A stretch of DNA of 64,000 nt from JALZKA01 sp963753385 (GTDB lineage Bacteria > Actinomycetota > Thermoleophilia > Solirubrobacterales > 70-9), in NCBI GenBank assembly GCA_963753385.1, contig CAVWCC010000010.1, forward strand, positions 186,001 to 250,000. The letters are read 5' to 3'. Each line of letters begins with the position of its first letter. Position 1 is the stretch's first letter. A model generated the notes under the pieces. The model was given only the letters and a program-made list of their open reading frames with translations. It made no database searches and was not told where the DNA came from. This document shows, in pieces, positions 17,260-26,220 of this stretch. A program made the position numbers and the translations under genes.

Positions 17260-18779
17260 ATCGGCGCCGCGGCGCCGCGGGTGGCTGCCGGGCGGGTGCT
17301 CAGCGCCCGCAGCGAGGCAGCGATGCGGCGCACGCCCTCATTGAGATCGGCGGGACTCAGATAGCCGAACGAGAGGCGGATCGAGAGATGCGGTGAACGG
17401 GCGATCCGCATCGCGCCGCCGGGCGCGTACGCGACCCCTTGCCGACGTGCCTCCTCGACCAGGTCGCGCTCGGCGACCGGGGAATCGAGCGTGACCCAGA
17501 CGTGGCCGCCGCCGAGTGGCGGGACGAAACTCGCGATCGGGCCGAGGTGCTCGTCGATCGCCTCGAGCAGCGCGTCGTGGCCGCGGCGGTAGTGATCGCG
17601 CGCGAGCTCGAGCTGCTGCTCATATGCACCGCTCGCGAGGTAGCCGGCGACGACGAGCTGGGTCAGGGTGGGGGTGTGGATGTCGTCGGTCCGCTTCTCG
17701 GCGATGATCCGGTCGAGGACGGGGCCGCTCGCGGCGACCCAGCCGGCGCGCAGACCGCCGCCGACGGTCTTCGAGAGCGAGTCCGTGTAGATCACGTGCG
17801 CGGGGGCCTCGGCGCGAAGCGGGCGGAGCGGCTCGTCCTCGAGGCGCAGCTCGCCGTAGATGCCGTCTTCGACGATGAAGAACCCGTGGCGGCGCGCCAG
17901 CTCCAGCAGGCGCTCGCGACGCGCGGGAACGAGATCGCGCCCGGTCGGGTTGTGGGACCGTGGCTGCAGCGCGAGCGCCTTGATCTCGGTCTTTGCCAGG
18001 AGGGCCTCGAGGGCGTCAACCTGGAGCCCGTCGATGTCCACGGGGACCGGCTGAACGCGGGCGCCCGACGTCCGGATCGCCCTGATGACCGACATGAAGC
18101 TCGGGTCCTCGCAGGCGACCGTGTCGCCTGGCCGGAGGATCGCGCGCATCGCAAGCGACAGGCCCTGCGTCGCGCCGCTCGTGACGATGATGTCCTCGGG
18201 ATCCTCGGCCGCCCCGCGTCGCGCTGAGAGCTTCGCGATCTCCTCGGCCAGCTCGGGGATGCCGCGCACGTCGGTGTACTGAAGCGCCCGCTCGGGCTGC
18301 TCGCGCATCACATCGGCCGCTAGGTCCCGCATGCGCGCGACCGGGAAGATCAGCTCCGAGGGATAGCCGACCGACAGCGGCAGGAGACCCTCGATCCGGA
18401 CGTGCTGGTGCATCTCCGCGAGCACGCGGTCACCGTAGGTCTCGTCGTTCTCCGGCAGGACGTACCGCTGCCACGCGATCGAATCGGGGACGTTGCTCTG
18501 ATCCTGGACCGGCGCGGCCGCGCGCACGAACGTCCCACTGCCGACCTTCGAGGCGACCAGCCCGCGCTCGGCGAGCTGCCGGTAGGCGCGGGCGGCCGTC
18601 AGGTGGTTGACCCCGGCCAGCTCGGCGAGCTGCCTGGTCGGCGGGAGCTTCGCTCCCGGGCCGAGCTCGCCTCCGGCGATCGCCTGCTCGAAGATCTCGA
18701 CGATGCGCGCGGTGACGCCGGTCCTGCCGTCGCCGCCCCCGGTCGCGCGTATATCGGTCAATTTTCCTCTGTACGACAT
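17256..18779 (-). CDS. MocR-family regulator (GntR winged helix plus aminotransferase domain)
   Basis: Residues about 20-90 form a GntR winged helix (ELGPGAKLPPTRQLAELAGV, then RGLVASKVGSGTFVRA); the rest is a fold-type I aminotransferase with SHNPTGRDL and the PLP-lysine segment TDSLSKTVGGGLRAGW. MocR proteins sense PLP or amino compounds and often control a divergent gene. ATG 18779 is in the main frame but lies 17 bases from the AGGAGG at 18797-18802. That site is ideally spaced (7 bases) for ATG 18789 in another frame; removing one C from the run at 18736-18740 would join that start in frame. The true N-terminus is probably from 18789. The 3' end overlaps the convergent gene by four bases. 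Confidence 0.88.
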   Translation of the reverse strand: MSYRGKLTDIRATGGGDGRTGVTARIVEIFEQAIAGGELGPGAKLPPTRQLAELAGVNHLTAARAYRQLAERGLVASKVGSGTFVRAAAPVQDQSNVPDSIAWQRYVLPENDETYGDRVLAEMHQHVRIEGLLPLSVGYPSELIFPVARMRDLAADVMREQPERALQYTDVRGIPELAEEIAKLSARRGAAEDPEDIIVTSGATQGLSLAMRAILRPGDTVACEDPSFMSVIRAIRTSGARVQPVPVDIDGLQVDALEALLAKTEIKALALQPRSHNPTGRDLVPARRERLLELARRHGFFIVEDGIYGELRLEDEPLRPLRAEAPAHVIYTDSLSKTVGGGLRAGWVAASGPVLDRIIAEKRTDDIHTPTLTQLVVAGYLASGAYEQQLELARDHYRRGHDALLEAIDEHLGPIASFVPPLGGGHVWVTLDSPVAERDLVEEARRQGVAYAPGGAMRIARSPHLSIRLSFGYLSPADLNEGVRRIAASLRALSTRPAATRGAAAPI

Positions 18780-18840
18780 TGACGGACATCGTACTGCCTC
18801 CTACCATGGCTTGTCAATAGGACAATACTTGTATAGACGC
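18771..18840. promoter_or_regulatory. Divergent regulatory region with two inverted repeats
   Basis: GTACGA (18771-18776) and TCGTAC (18789-18794) form an inverted repeat with a 12-base spacer over the MocR start; TTGTC (18811-18815) and GACAA (18821-18825) form a second with a 5-base spacer. TTGTCA at 18811 with TATAGA at 18832 is a weak plus-strand promoter with short (15-base) spacing. The AGGAGG at 18797-18802 on the minus strand is the MocR ribosome site. Autoregulation by the MocR protein is inferred. Confidence 0.45.
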
Positions 18841-18866
18841 AAATGCACGACCAGCGGAGGTCACAC

Positions 18867-19190
18867 ATGTCACACAAGATCACGACAAATCCTGAGATCC
18901 GGATCCGCGTTGCCCGCGAGGACGACCTGGCCGCCGTCACTCGGGTGGCGGGCCGCGACACGAGCCAGCCCCCCGCGTGGCCAATCCTCGTCGCCGAGGT
19001 CGGCTCCGACATCCGCGCCGCGATCTCGTTGACCGACGGCGAGGTCGTTGCCGACCCGTTCCACCGCACCACCGAGCTCGTCGAAATGCTTCGGATCCGG
19101 GCAGGTGGCGCCACTGCGGCGCTCGACGGCGACGTGGTCCGCTTCGAGCGTCCGCGGCGCGAGCGGCTCGCGTTCCGCACCGCGGCGTAG
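18867..19190 (+). CDS. Short GNAT-like protein
   Basis: The 107-residue product opens with IRIRVAREDDLAAVTRVAGR and continues to LVAEVGSDIRAAISLTDGEV, the first helix and central strands of a GNAT acetyltransferase, but it ends before the acetyl-CoA-binding Q/RxxGxG/A motif. Short proteins of this form are common in Thermoleophilia-like genomes; catalysis is doubtful. ATG 18867 is chosen because GGAGG lies seven bases upstream. It is transcribed away from the MocR gene and may be its target. Confidence 0.6.
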   Translation: MSHKITTNPEIRIRVAREDDLAAVTRVAGRDTSQPPAWPILVAEVGSDIRAAISLTDGEVVADPFHRTTELVEMLRIRAGGATAALDGDVVRFERPRRERLAFRTAA

Positions 19191-19202
19191 TCGGCCCGTG
19201 AG

Positions 19203-20732
19203 CTAGCCGAGCGGCTGGCGGATGACCGGCTTGCGGCTCGCGGCGGCCTCGTCGAGGCGGCGCACCGGAGTCGTGTATGGCGCTTCGGTCACGATCGACG
19301 GATCCTCCTCGGCCTCCGCGAGGATCGAGTCGATCGCGTCGGCCAGCTCGTCCAGCGATTCGCGGGTCTCGGTCTCGGTCGGCTCGAACATCAGGGCCTC
19401 GTCGACCAGCAGCGGGAAGTAGATCGTCGGCGGGTGGAAGCCGTAGTCGAGGAGGCGCTTCGCGATGTCGAGCGTCTTCACCTTGAGCTCGCGGGCCGCG
19501 GGGCTGCCGGTGAGGACGAACTCGTGCATGCACCGTTCCCCGAACCCGAGCGGCAGGTACCGGCCGCCGCGGCCGGCGAGGAGCCTCGCGAGCAGGTAGT
19601 TGGCGTTGAGGACGGCCGTCTCGGACGCCTCGCGCAGGCCGTCGGCGCCGAGCGAGCGGATGTAGGCGTAGGAGCGGACGAACACGCCGAAGTTGCCCTG
19701 GAACCCGCGGAGCCTGCCGATCGACTTCTCGCCCGAGTGGTCGAGGTCGAAGCTGGGCCGGGACCCGTTCGAATCCTCCGACCGGACGATCCGCGGCACC
19801 GGCAGGTATGGCGCGATCCTCTCCGAGACCGCGATCGGCCCGGCGCCGGGGCCGCCGCCGCCGTGCGGCTGCGAGAACGACTTGTGCAGGTTCAGGTGGA
19901 CGATGTCGAAGCCCATGTCGCCGGGCCGCGACCAGCCCATGATCGCGTTCAGGTTCGCGCCGTCGTAGTACAGGGTGCCGCCGACGCCGTGGGTGATCTC
20001 AGCGATCTCGCGGATGTTGCGGTCGAACAGGCCGAGCGTGTTCGGGTTGGTGAGCATCAGGCAGGCGACGCTCTCATCGGCCTTGGCGCGCAGGTCGTCG
20101 AGGTCCACCCCGCCGTCCGCCGCCGTCTCGACCTTGACGACCTCGTACCCGGCCATCGTCACCGTCGCCGGGTTGGTGCCGTGAGCGGTGTCGGGGGTCA
20201 GGACCCGGGTCCGCTCCTGGCCCCGATCCTCGTGGTAGGCCCGGGTCAGGAGGAGGCCGGCGAGCTCGCCATGCGATCCCGCCGAGGGTTGGAGCGACAC
20301 GTGCGGGAGCCCGGTCAGCTCGGACAGCGCCCGCTCCAGGTTCCACATCAGCTCCAGCGCCCCCTGCGCGCGCTTCGGGTCCTGCGCCGGGTGCAGCCGG
20401 GCGTGGCCGGGCAGCGCCGCGACCCGCTCGTTCAGGCGCGGGTTGTGCTTCATCGTGCACGAGCCGAGCGGATAGGGCCCCGTGTCGAGGTCGAAGTTGC
20501 GGCGCGAGATCCGGTTGTAGTGGCGCACGATCTCGGGCTCCGAGACCTCGGGTAGCGCGGCCGGGCGCTCGCGCAGGAGGTTCCCGGGGATCAGCTCGGC
20601 CAGCGGGATCTCCGGAACGTCGGTCGGCGGGAGGACCGCGGCACGGCGACCCTCGACCGAGCGCTCGAAGATCGTCACGACCGGTTCGCGCTGCATGGGC
20701 GTGGGGACCTCGGCCGTCCGGGGCGGCTTCAT
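19203..20732 (-). CDS. gcvPB: Glycine dehydrogenase (decarboxylating) subunit 2
   Basis: GcvPB is the PLP-binding half of the split P-protein of the glycine cleavage system. The family features PYPLGSCTMKHNPRLNE, LQPSAGSHGELAGLLL, and the PLP-lysine segment VHLNLHKSFSQPHGGGGPG are present, and the 509-residue length is normal. The ATG overlaps the gcvPA stop as ATGA. Unlike its neighbours the gene has no frame break. It is the last gene of the gcv operon and ends 13 bases from the convergent GNAT-like gene. Confidence 0.95.
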   Translation of the reverse strand: MKPPRTAEVPTPMQREPVVTIFERSVEGRRAAVLPPTDVPEIPLAELIPGNLLRERPAALPEVSEPEIVRHYNRISRRNFDLDTGPYPLGSCTMKHNPRLNERVAALPGHARLHPAQDPKRAQGALELMWNLERALSELTGLPHVSLQPSAGSHGELAGLLLTRAYHEDRGQERTRVLTPDTAHGTNPATVTMAGYEVVKVETAADGGVDLDDLRAKADESVACLMLTNPNTLGLFDRNIREIAEITHGVGGTLYYDGANLNAIMGWSRPGDMGFDIVHLNLHKSFSQPHGGGGPGAGPIAVSERIAPYLPVPRIVRSEDSNGSRPSFDLDHSGEKSIGRLRGFQGNFGVFVRSYAYIRSLGADGLREASETAVLNANYLLARLLAGRGGRYLPLGFGERCMHEFVLTGSPAARELKVKTLDIAKRLLDYGFHPPTIYFPLLVDEALMFEPTETETRESLDELADAIDSILAEAEEDPSIVTEAPYTTPVRRLDEAAASRKPVIRQPLG

Positions 20733-22119
20733 CCGGCAACCTCTGCGTGCTGCGTGCTGCGTGCTGCGTGCTGAATCGCATTGCCAAGCGATTCCGCTAA
20801 CCGGTCGATGTCCTGCTTCGAGCGGCGCTCGGTGATCGCGACGAGCAGGCCGTTCTCGTGCTCCGGGTACTCGCGTCCGAGCGGGTAGCCGGCAGCGATT
20901 CCGTCCGCGGCGCAGCGGTCGAGCACCTCCTGGACGGGCGCGTCGACGGTGACCGCGAACTCGCGGCAGACCGGCGCGTCGTGAAGGAGCTCGACGCCGT
21001 CGACCGCGGCGAGCCGCTCGCGCGCGTAGGCCGTCCGGCGGACCATGAGCTCGCCGAGCTCGACCAGGCCGCGCTTGCCGAGCCAGACCAGGTGGATCAC
21101 ACCGCCGAGCGCGATCAGCGCCTGCGAGGTGCAGATGTTGTGGGTCGCCTTCTCGCGGCGGATGTGCTGCTCGCGCGTCTGCAGCGCGAGGACGAAGCCG
21201 CGGCGTCCGTCGGCGTCGGTCGTCTCGCCGGCAATGCGCCCGGGCATGCGGCGCAGGTGCTCCTCGGTCGCGCAGAAGAACCCGAACGAGGGACCGCCGT
21301 AGTCGAGCCGTCCGCCCAGCGGCTGGCCCTCGCCGACGGCGACGTCGATCCCGGCGTCGCCGGGCGGGCGCAGGACGCCGAGCGTCATCGGGTCGACCGC
21401 GGCGATCGCGAGAGCGCCCGATTCGTGCGCGGCGGCGGCGAGCGACTCGAGGTCCTCGATCCCGCCGAGGAAGTTCGGGTTCTGGACGAAGATCGCGGCA
21501 CGTCCGTGTCGATGTAGTTCTCGAACTCGGCGCGGTCGGTGAGCCCGTCGCGAAGGCCGACCTCGACCACCTTGGCGCCGAAGCCCCGGGCGTAGGTCGC
21601 GAGGGTCTCGCGGCTGTGCGGGTGAAGGCCGCGGGAGACGACCAGTCGCGTACGCCCCTTGCCGCGCGCCGAGCGCCAGGTACGCGGCCGACGCGACCGA
21701 CGAGGGCCCCTCGTACATGGACGCGTTCGAAACCGGCAGCGCGGTGAGCTCCGACATGCAGGTCTGGAACTCGAACATCGCCTGGAGCCCGCCCTGCGAG
21801 ACCTCGGGCTGGTACGGCGTGTACGGGCGTGAGGAACTCCGAGCGCGAGAGGATCGCGTCGACGATCGCCGGCACGTAGTGGTCGTACATCCCGGCGCCG
21901 AGGAAGCAGAGCTCGGACTCGCGCGTCGGCGTTCCGTGCCGCGAGCTCTGAGAGGTGGGCGTAGACCTCGGGCTCCGACAGGCCGTTCGGGAGGTCGAGC
22001 GCGCGGTCGAGCCGGACCTCGGCAGGGATCTGCTCGAACAGCTCCTCGACCGACCCGGCGCCGATCGCCTCGAGCATCGCCTGCCGGTCGGCATCGGTGG
22101 CGGACGTGTAGCGACTCAT
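20729..22119 (-). CDS. gcvPA: Glycine dehydrogenase (decarboxylating) subunit 1 (four frameshifts)
   Basis: GcvPA is the other half of the split P-protein. Conserved pieces appear in three frames: RYTSATDADRQAMLEAIG at the start, SELCFLGAGMYDHYVPAIVD, then MFEFQTCMSELTALPVSNAS, then LVVSRGLHPHSRETLATYAR and finally AAIFVQNPNFLGGIEDLE to the end. One-base corrections near 21935, 21825-21827 and 21668 (extra base) and near 21500 (missing base, GTGCC for GTGGCC) join them. Since gcvPB beside it is intact, these are almost certainly sequence errors. The tail contains the heptanucleotide repeat. Confidence 0.85.
20744..20771. repeat. Tandem heptanucleotide repeat inside the end of gcvPA
   Basis: TGCGTGC occurs four times in a row (plus strand) just before the gcvPA stop. 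On the coding strand it encodes a QHAARSTQHA tail that is not part of the conserved enzyme. Seven is not a multiple of three, so gain or loss of a unit would shift the frame. Confidence 0.85.
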
Positions 22120-22205
22120 CCCCGAATCAGCTTATTGGCACGCCCCGCACAGGCGACCCCGTTGGACGGATCGCGGCCGATGCCCGGCGGCTATCGTCAG
22201 GGCGA

Positions 22206-22334
22206 GTGGAGATCGTCGCCCACATCACGTCCGCGGAAGGTCCCGGGATCCTCATCGTGCTGCTGGTCGGGGCCGGCGCGGGGCTCCTGCTCGGCCTGGC
22301 GATTGCCGGGTTCCGTCAGCGCCGCCGACGCTAG
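22206..22334 (+). CDS. Small single-pass membrane protein
   Basis: A 42-residue ORF with GTG start encodes ITSAEGPGILIVLLVGAGAG plus a further hydrophobic stretch and ends GFRQRRRR: one transmembrane helix with a positive cytoplasmic end. It lies in the gap between gcvH and gcvPA on the opposite strand and its stop overlaps the gcvH stop. There is no strong ribosome site. It may be a real small protein of the kind often found in Thermoleophilia-like genomes; function unknown. Confidence 0.45.
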   Translation: MEIVAHITSAEGPGILIVLLVGAGAGLLLGLAIAGFRQRRRR

Positions 22335-22727
22335 TCGCCGGCGAGGAGCTCCTGGTACGCCGCGGCGTCCATCAGGGCAGCCGGCCTCGGACGGGTCGGA
22401 GAGCTTCACCTTGACGAGCCAGCCCTCGCCGTAGGGGTCCTCGTTGATCCGCTCCGGGTTCTCCGCGAGCGCGTCGTTCACCGCGGTGACCTCGCCGGAG
22501 AGCGGCGAGTAGACGTCGGAGACGGCCTTGACCGACTCGACCTCGGCGTAGGTCGAGTCCTTCGACACCGTGGCGCCGACCTCGGGCGGCTCGAAGAAGA
22601 CGACCTCGCCCAGCGAGTCCTGTGCGTACCAGGTGATCCCGAACGTCGCCTCGTCGCCCTCGATCCGCGCCCAGTCGTGCTCGGGGTGGTACTTGAGCTC
22701 CTCGGGATAGCTCTCCTCGACCGCCAA
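22331..22727 (-). CDS. gcvH: Glycine cleavage system H protein (frameshifted near the end)
   Basis: The lipoyl carrier of the glycine cleavage system begins with AVEESYPEELKYHPEHDWAR and carries the lipoyl-lysine in AEVESVKAVSDVYSP. A TTG start at 22727 follows AGGAGG (22732-22737) by four bases. Near 22380 one extra base shifts the frame; removing it gives SEAGALMDAAAYQELLAGD and a stop at 22331. There is no stop codon between gcvT and this start in the same frame. Confidence 0.85.
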
Positions 22728-23818
22728 CTCGCCTCCTCTCGGTCCTGCCGTGTAGAGCGGCTTGGACTCTATGCGCGCCGCGCGGCGCTTGCCGCGGACG
22801 TCGATCTCGACCTCGGTGCCCGGCTCGGCGAGCGGCGCGTCGACGTAGGCCATGCCGATCCCGCGCTCGAGCGACGGCGAGTGGGTGCCGCTGGTGACGA
22901 CGCCCGCCTCGCCGCCGTCCGGACCGATCACCGCGTTCCCCTGGCGCGGGATCCCGCGCTCGGTGATCACGAACGGCGCGAGCTTCTGGGCCGTCCCCTC
23001 GGCCCGCGCGGCGGCGATCGCCTCGGAGCCGATGAATCCCGTCTCCTCCTTGCAGCACCAGCCGAGGCCGGCCTCGATCGGGTTGCGGTCCTCGGAGAGG
23101 TCGTTGCCGTAGAGGTGGAAGCAGACCTCGAGCCGCAGCGTGTCGCGGGCGCCGAGGCCGGCGGGGACGGCGCCGCGCGTCGAGCGAGCGCGTCCCAGAG
23201 CGTCGGCGCGTGCTCGGGCGGGCAGAGGATCTCGACCCCGTCCTCGCCGGTGTAGCCGGTGCCGCAGACCAGGCACTCCGCGCCGGCGACGGCGACGTCG
23301 CGGTGTGCATCCGCGCCGGCAGCTCGCTCTCGGCGAGGGCGGCCGACGATCCCGCGCGCGTCGGGCCCTTGGACCGCCAGCATCGCCCAGTCGGCGAGTC
23401 GGTCGCGGACCTCGCAGTCGAACTCGCCCGGCGTGGTCACGGAACCACGCGAGGTCGCGCTCGTGGTTGGCGGCGTTGGTGACCGTCAGGTAGCGGTCGC
23501 CGCCGAGGCGGTAGGTGAAGAGGTCGTCGAGGACGCCGCCGTCCTCGCGGCAGAGCACCGAGTACTGGGCGCCGCCGACGTCGAGCTTCGCGACGTCGTT
23601 CGAGAGCAGCCGCTGGAGCAGACCGAGCGCGCCCGGGCCCTCGGTCTCGATCTCGCCCATGTGCGAGACGTCGAACACGCCGCAGCCCGAGCGCACGGCG
23701 AGGTGCTCGGCGGACACGCCCTCGTACTGCACCGGCATCTCCCAGCCGGCGAACGGCACCATCCGCGCGCCGGCGGCGACGTGCGCTCGTAGAGAGGCGT
23801 GCGGCGGAGCTCGGTCAA
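22728..23818 (-). CDS. gcvT: Aminomethyltransferase, T protein (several frameshifts)
   Basis: GcvT transfers the methylene group of aminomethyl-lipoyl-H protein to tetrahydrofolate. Family segments are spread over three frames: TELRRTPLYER (TTG 23818), MVPFAGWEMPVQYEGVSAEH with CGVFDVSHMGEIETEG, then EVRDRLADWAMLAVQGPDAR, then CGTGYTGEDGVEILCPPEHA, and GARDTLRLEVCFHLYGND to the C-terminal GTHSPSLERGIGMAYVD. Frame changes occur near 23785, 23440, 23340, 23310 and 23180. The frame continues without a stop into gcvH. The gene starts 30 bases after ftsZ, so gcv may be transcribed from the end of the dcw cluster. Confidence 0.8.
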
Positions 23819-23847
23819 GCCCGCCGCAGGCTACTCAGCCGTGTGCC

Positions 23848-24934
23848 TCAGGACCCGCGCAGGAAGTCCGGGACGTCGATGTCGCCGTCGCCGACGGTGA
23901 GGTCGCGGCGCTCGCGGTCGCCCAGCGGGTTGACGCTGCGGCGGCGGCTCCGCTCGCGGACCCGGATCGGGCTGCGGGCCATCGTCTCGAAGCCCTCGAA
24001 GCCGGTGGCGATCACCGTCACCCGGACCTCGTCGCCCATCGTCGGGTCGATCACGGTGCCGAAGATCACGTTGGCGCCCTTGTCGGCCTGCTCGACGGCG
24101 ATGTTGGCCGCGTCGTTGACCTCGTGGAGGTTCAGGTCCTCGGAGCCGGTGATGTTGAGCAGCATCCCGGTCGCGCCCTCGATCGGCTGCTCCATCAGCG
24201 GCGAGGAGATCGCCTGGGTCGCCGCCTCGATCGCGCGGTTCTCGCCGGCCGCGGAGCCGATGCCCATCATCGCCGAGCCGGCGTTCGACATCACGGTCCG
24301 CACGTCGGCGAAGTCGAGGTTGATCTGGCCCGGGGTCGTGATCAGGTCGGTGATGCCCTGGACGCCCTGGCGCAGGATGTCGTCGGCCATGCGGAAGGCC
24401 TCCTGCATGGTCGTCCGGCGCTCGACGATCTCGAGCAGCTTCTGGTTCGGGACGATGATCAGCGTGTCGACGTTGGCGCGGAGCTGGTCGATCCCCTCGA
24501 GCGCCTGCTGCATCCGCCGCTGCGCCCTCGAACTCGAACGGCTTGGTGACGACGCCGACGGTCAGCGCGCCGATCTCCTCCTTGGCGATCTCGGCGATCA
24601 CCGGGGCCGAGCCGGTGCCGGTGCCGCCGCCCTCGCCGGCGGTGACGAAGACCATGTCGGCGCCCTTGAGCGCCTCCTTGATGTCGTCGCGCGACTCGGC
24701 CGCGGCGCCCGACCCGACCTCGGGGTTCGCGCCCGCGCCAAGGCCCTTGGTCAGGTTGTGGCCGATCGAAAGCTTGATGTCGGCGTCGCAGGACTGGAGC
24801 GCCTGGACGTCGGTGTTGATCGCGATGAACTCGACGCCCTTGAGCCCGGCATCGACCATCCGCGAAACGGCATTCGTGCCGCCGCCACCGGCGCCGACGA
24901 CCTTGATCACTGCGAGATATGACGACTCGACCAT
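23848..24934 (-). CDS. ftsZ: Cell division protein FtsZ (one frameshift)
   Basis: FtsZ is the tubulin-like GTPase that forms the division ring. The nucleotide-binding GAGGGGTNAVSRM, the tubulin signature GEGGGTGTGSAPV and the T7-region GQINLDFADVRTVM are present, and the protein ends with a short DVPDFLRGS tail in place of the longer actinobacterial DIPXFLRR type. One extra base near 24522 (after KPFEFEG) separates the first 140 residues from the rest. ATG 24934 follows the purine-rich ribosome site GGGAAGGAA. The break in an essential gene shows the sequence is faulty here. Confidence 0.95.
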
Positions 24935-25009
24935 TTCCTTCCCTGGACGTGCGGGTGCCGATGTTCCGTCCGAGGCTGAACCAATACTAAAGGGTTTTGC
25001 AGGCACAAA

Positions 25010-25026
25010 GGCCTCGACTTGAGGCC
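25010..25026. repeat. Inverted repeat in the ftsZ leader
   Basis: GGCCTC, GACTT, GAGGCC form a six-base-pair inverted repeat about 75 bases upstream of the ftsZ ATG. Its core CTTGAGG recurs in the two direct repeats further upstream. Confidence 0.5.
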
Positions 25027-25099
25027 GACCGTACGACATCCGCCAGTCGCCTGTCAACGCGCGGGTTGCCACGCCGGCACGGAATCGTGCAACGGCCGG

Positions 25100-25164
25100 A
25101 GTCTCGACTCCTTGCTTGAGGGTTTGTGGGATTCTCCGAAAGTCTCGACTACTGCTTGAGGGTT
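25100..25164. repeat. Two direct repeats between ftsQ and ftsZ
   Basis: AGTCTCGACT followed after three to four bases by GCTTGAGGGTT occurs at 25100-25124 and 25141-25164, a spacing of 41 bases or about four helical turns. On the ftsZ coding strand the conserved part reads AACCCTCAAGC then AGTCGAGACT. Conserved CCTCAA-type sequences occur between ftsQ and ftsZ in other actinobacteria, so a role in ftsZ promoter control is likely (inference). The rest of 24935-25170 holds only the inverted repeat at 25010. Confidence 0.6.
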
Positions 25165-25170
25165 CCTCTT

Positions 25171-26171
25171 CTACGGGTGACGGGCGCTCCAGTGACCGGT
25201 CTCGGGCGTCGTCGTCTCGGTGGTGCTCTCGGTGACGGTCGGTGCGGCCCCGCCCAGGGCGGGCCGCTCGGCGCACGCGCACGTCGAGGTAGGTCAGGGT
25301 GTCGACCTTCGGATCGGCGAGCACGGCCGCGGCGGCGGCCCACTTGTCGGCGGCGTCCTCGCCGCCGCCGAAGTAGACGGGCATGTCGCCGCGAAGCGTC
25401 ACCGTGACCCCTTCGGTCACCCCGAACGTCACGTCCTCGACGAGCTCGACGCAGGGGCTTCGGCGCGGCCCCCATCACCAGCGCGATCTCGAGCGCATCG
25501 CCCGTCAGCTTGCCCTGGGCCGGCAGCTCGGCGACGCCGATCTCGGGGAGGTCCTCTCCGGAGGCGTCGACGCCGGCGAGGACGGTCCCGTCACCCGCCA
25601 CTGGCAGGGTCCGCCCACCGGCGGCGGCGATCAGCACCGGCGGCCGCTCGTGGACCGTGATCGCGAGGCCGTGCGGGAAGTCGGCGTCTGCCTCGACGTC
25701 GACGACGGTGGCAAGACCCGCGACCGCAGCCCGCAGCGCGCCGATGTCGACGTCGAGAGTGGTCATGTCCTTCGCGGCCTTGGTCAGTGCCGCCTCGGCG
25801 GGCCCCCGTTCGGGCCCTGTCATGCCGGCCACGGTCACCCGCTCGACGGCGACGAACGACGAGCTCCGAAACCAGAGCTGATAGCCGACGGCGAGCAGTC
25901 CGGCGACGACACCGGCGACTGCCACGATTCGGAGCGCTCGGGAGCGCTTCGTCGCGCTTCGCTTCCTGGTCGCGCGGCGCGGCTTCGCCGTCCGCTTCGG
26001 CGCCTTGGCCTTGGGCTTCGTGGAAGCCCTGCGCGACTTGGGGGCGGTCCGCTTCGCGGTCGCCTTCGCGGGAGCCCGCTTCTTTGGCGCCGCGCGGCCG
26101 TGTCCTGCGCTCGCCCCACGGCGAGCGCTGCGACGCCGTCCCGCAGGGGTCGAAGCACGCGAAGAGCCCAT
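25171..26171 (-). CDS. ftsQ: Cell division protein FtsQ (two frameshifts)
   Basis: FtsQ is the bitopic divisome scaffold. An unusually long basic N-terminus (about 85 residues rich in Lys, Arg, Ala and Pro) precedes one transmembrane helix (IVAVAGVVAGLLAVGYQLW) and the POTRA domain beginning VERVTVAGMTGPERG; the FtsQ domain continues LDVDIGALRAAVAGLATVVD. Extra bases near 25450 and 25270 split the C-terminal part; corrected, the chain runs through VTFGVTEGVTVTLRGDMPVY to a threonine-rich tail and a stop at 25171. ATG 26171 has AGGGAG upstream. Confidence 0.85.
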
Positions 26172-26220
26172 CCGGCTCCCTTTCGCGCGCGGCCCGCTCA
26201 CTCCTTCCCGCGCGGTCCCT

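Noticed and set aside
17256..18779. MocR protein as an ordinary aminotransferase
   Set aside because: The N-terminal GntR winged helix is complete and fused in frame to the aminotransferase domain.
20744..20771. Tandem repeat as part of a CRISPR array
   Set aside because: Units are seven bases with no spacers, and no cas genes are present.
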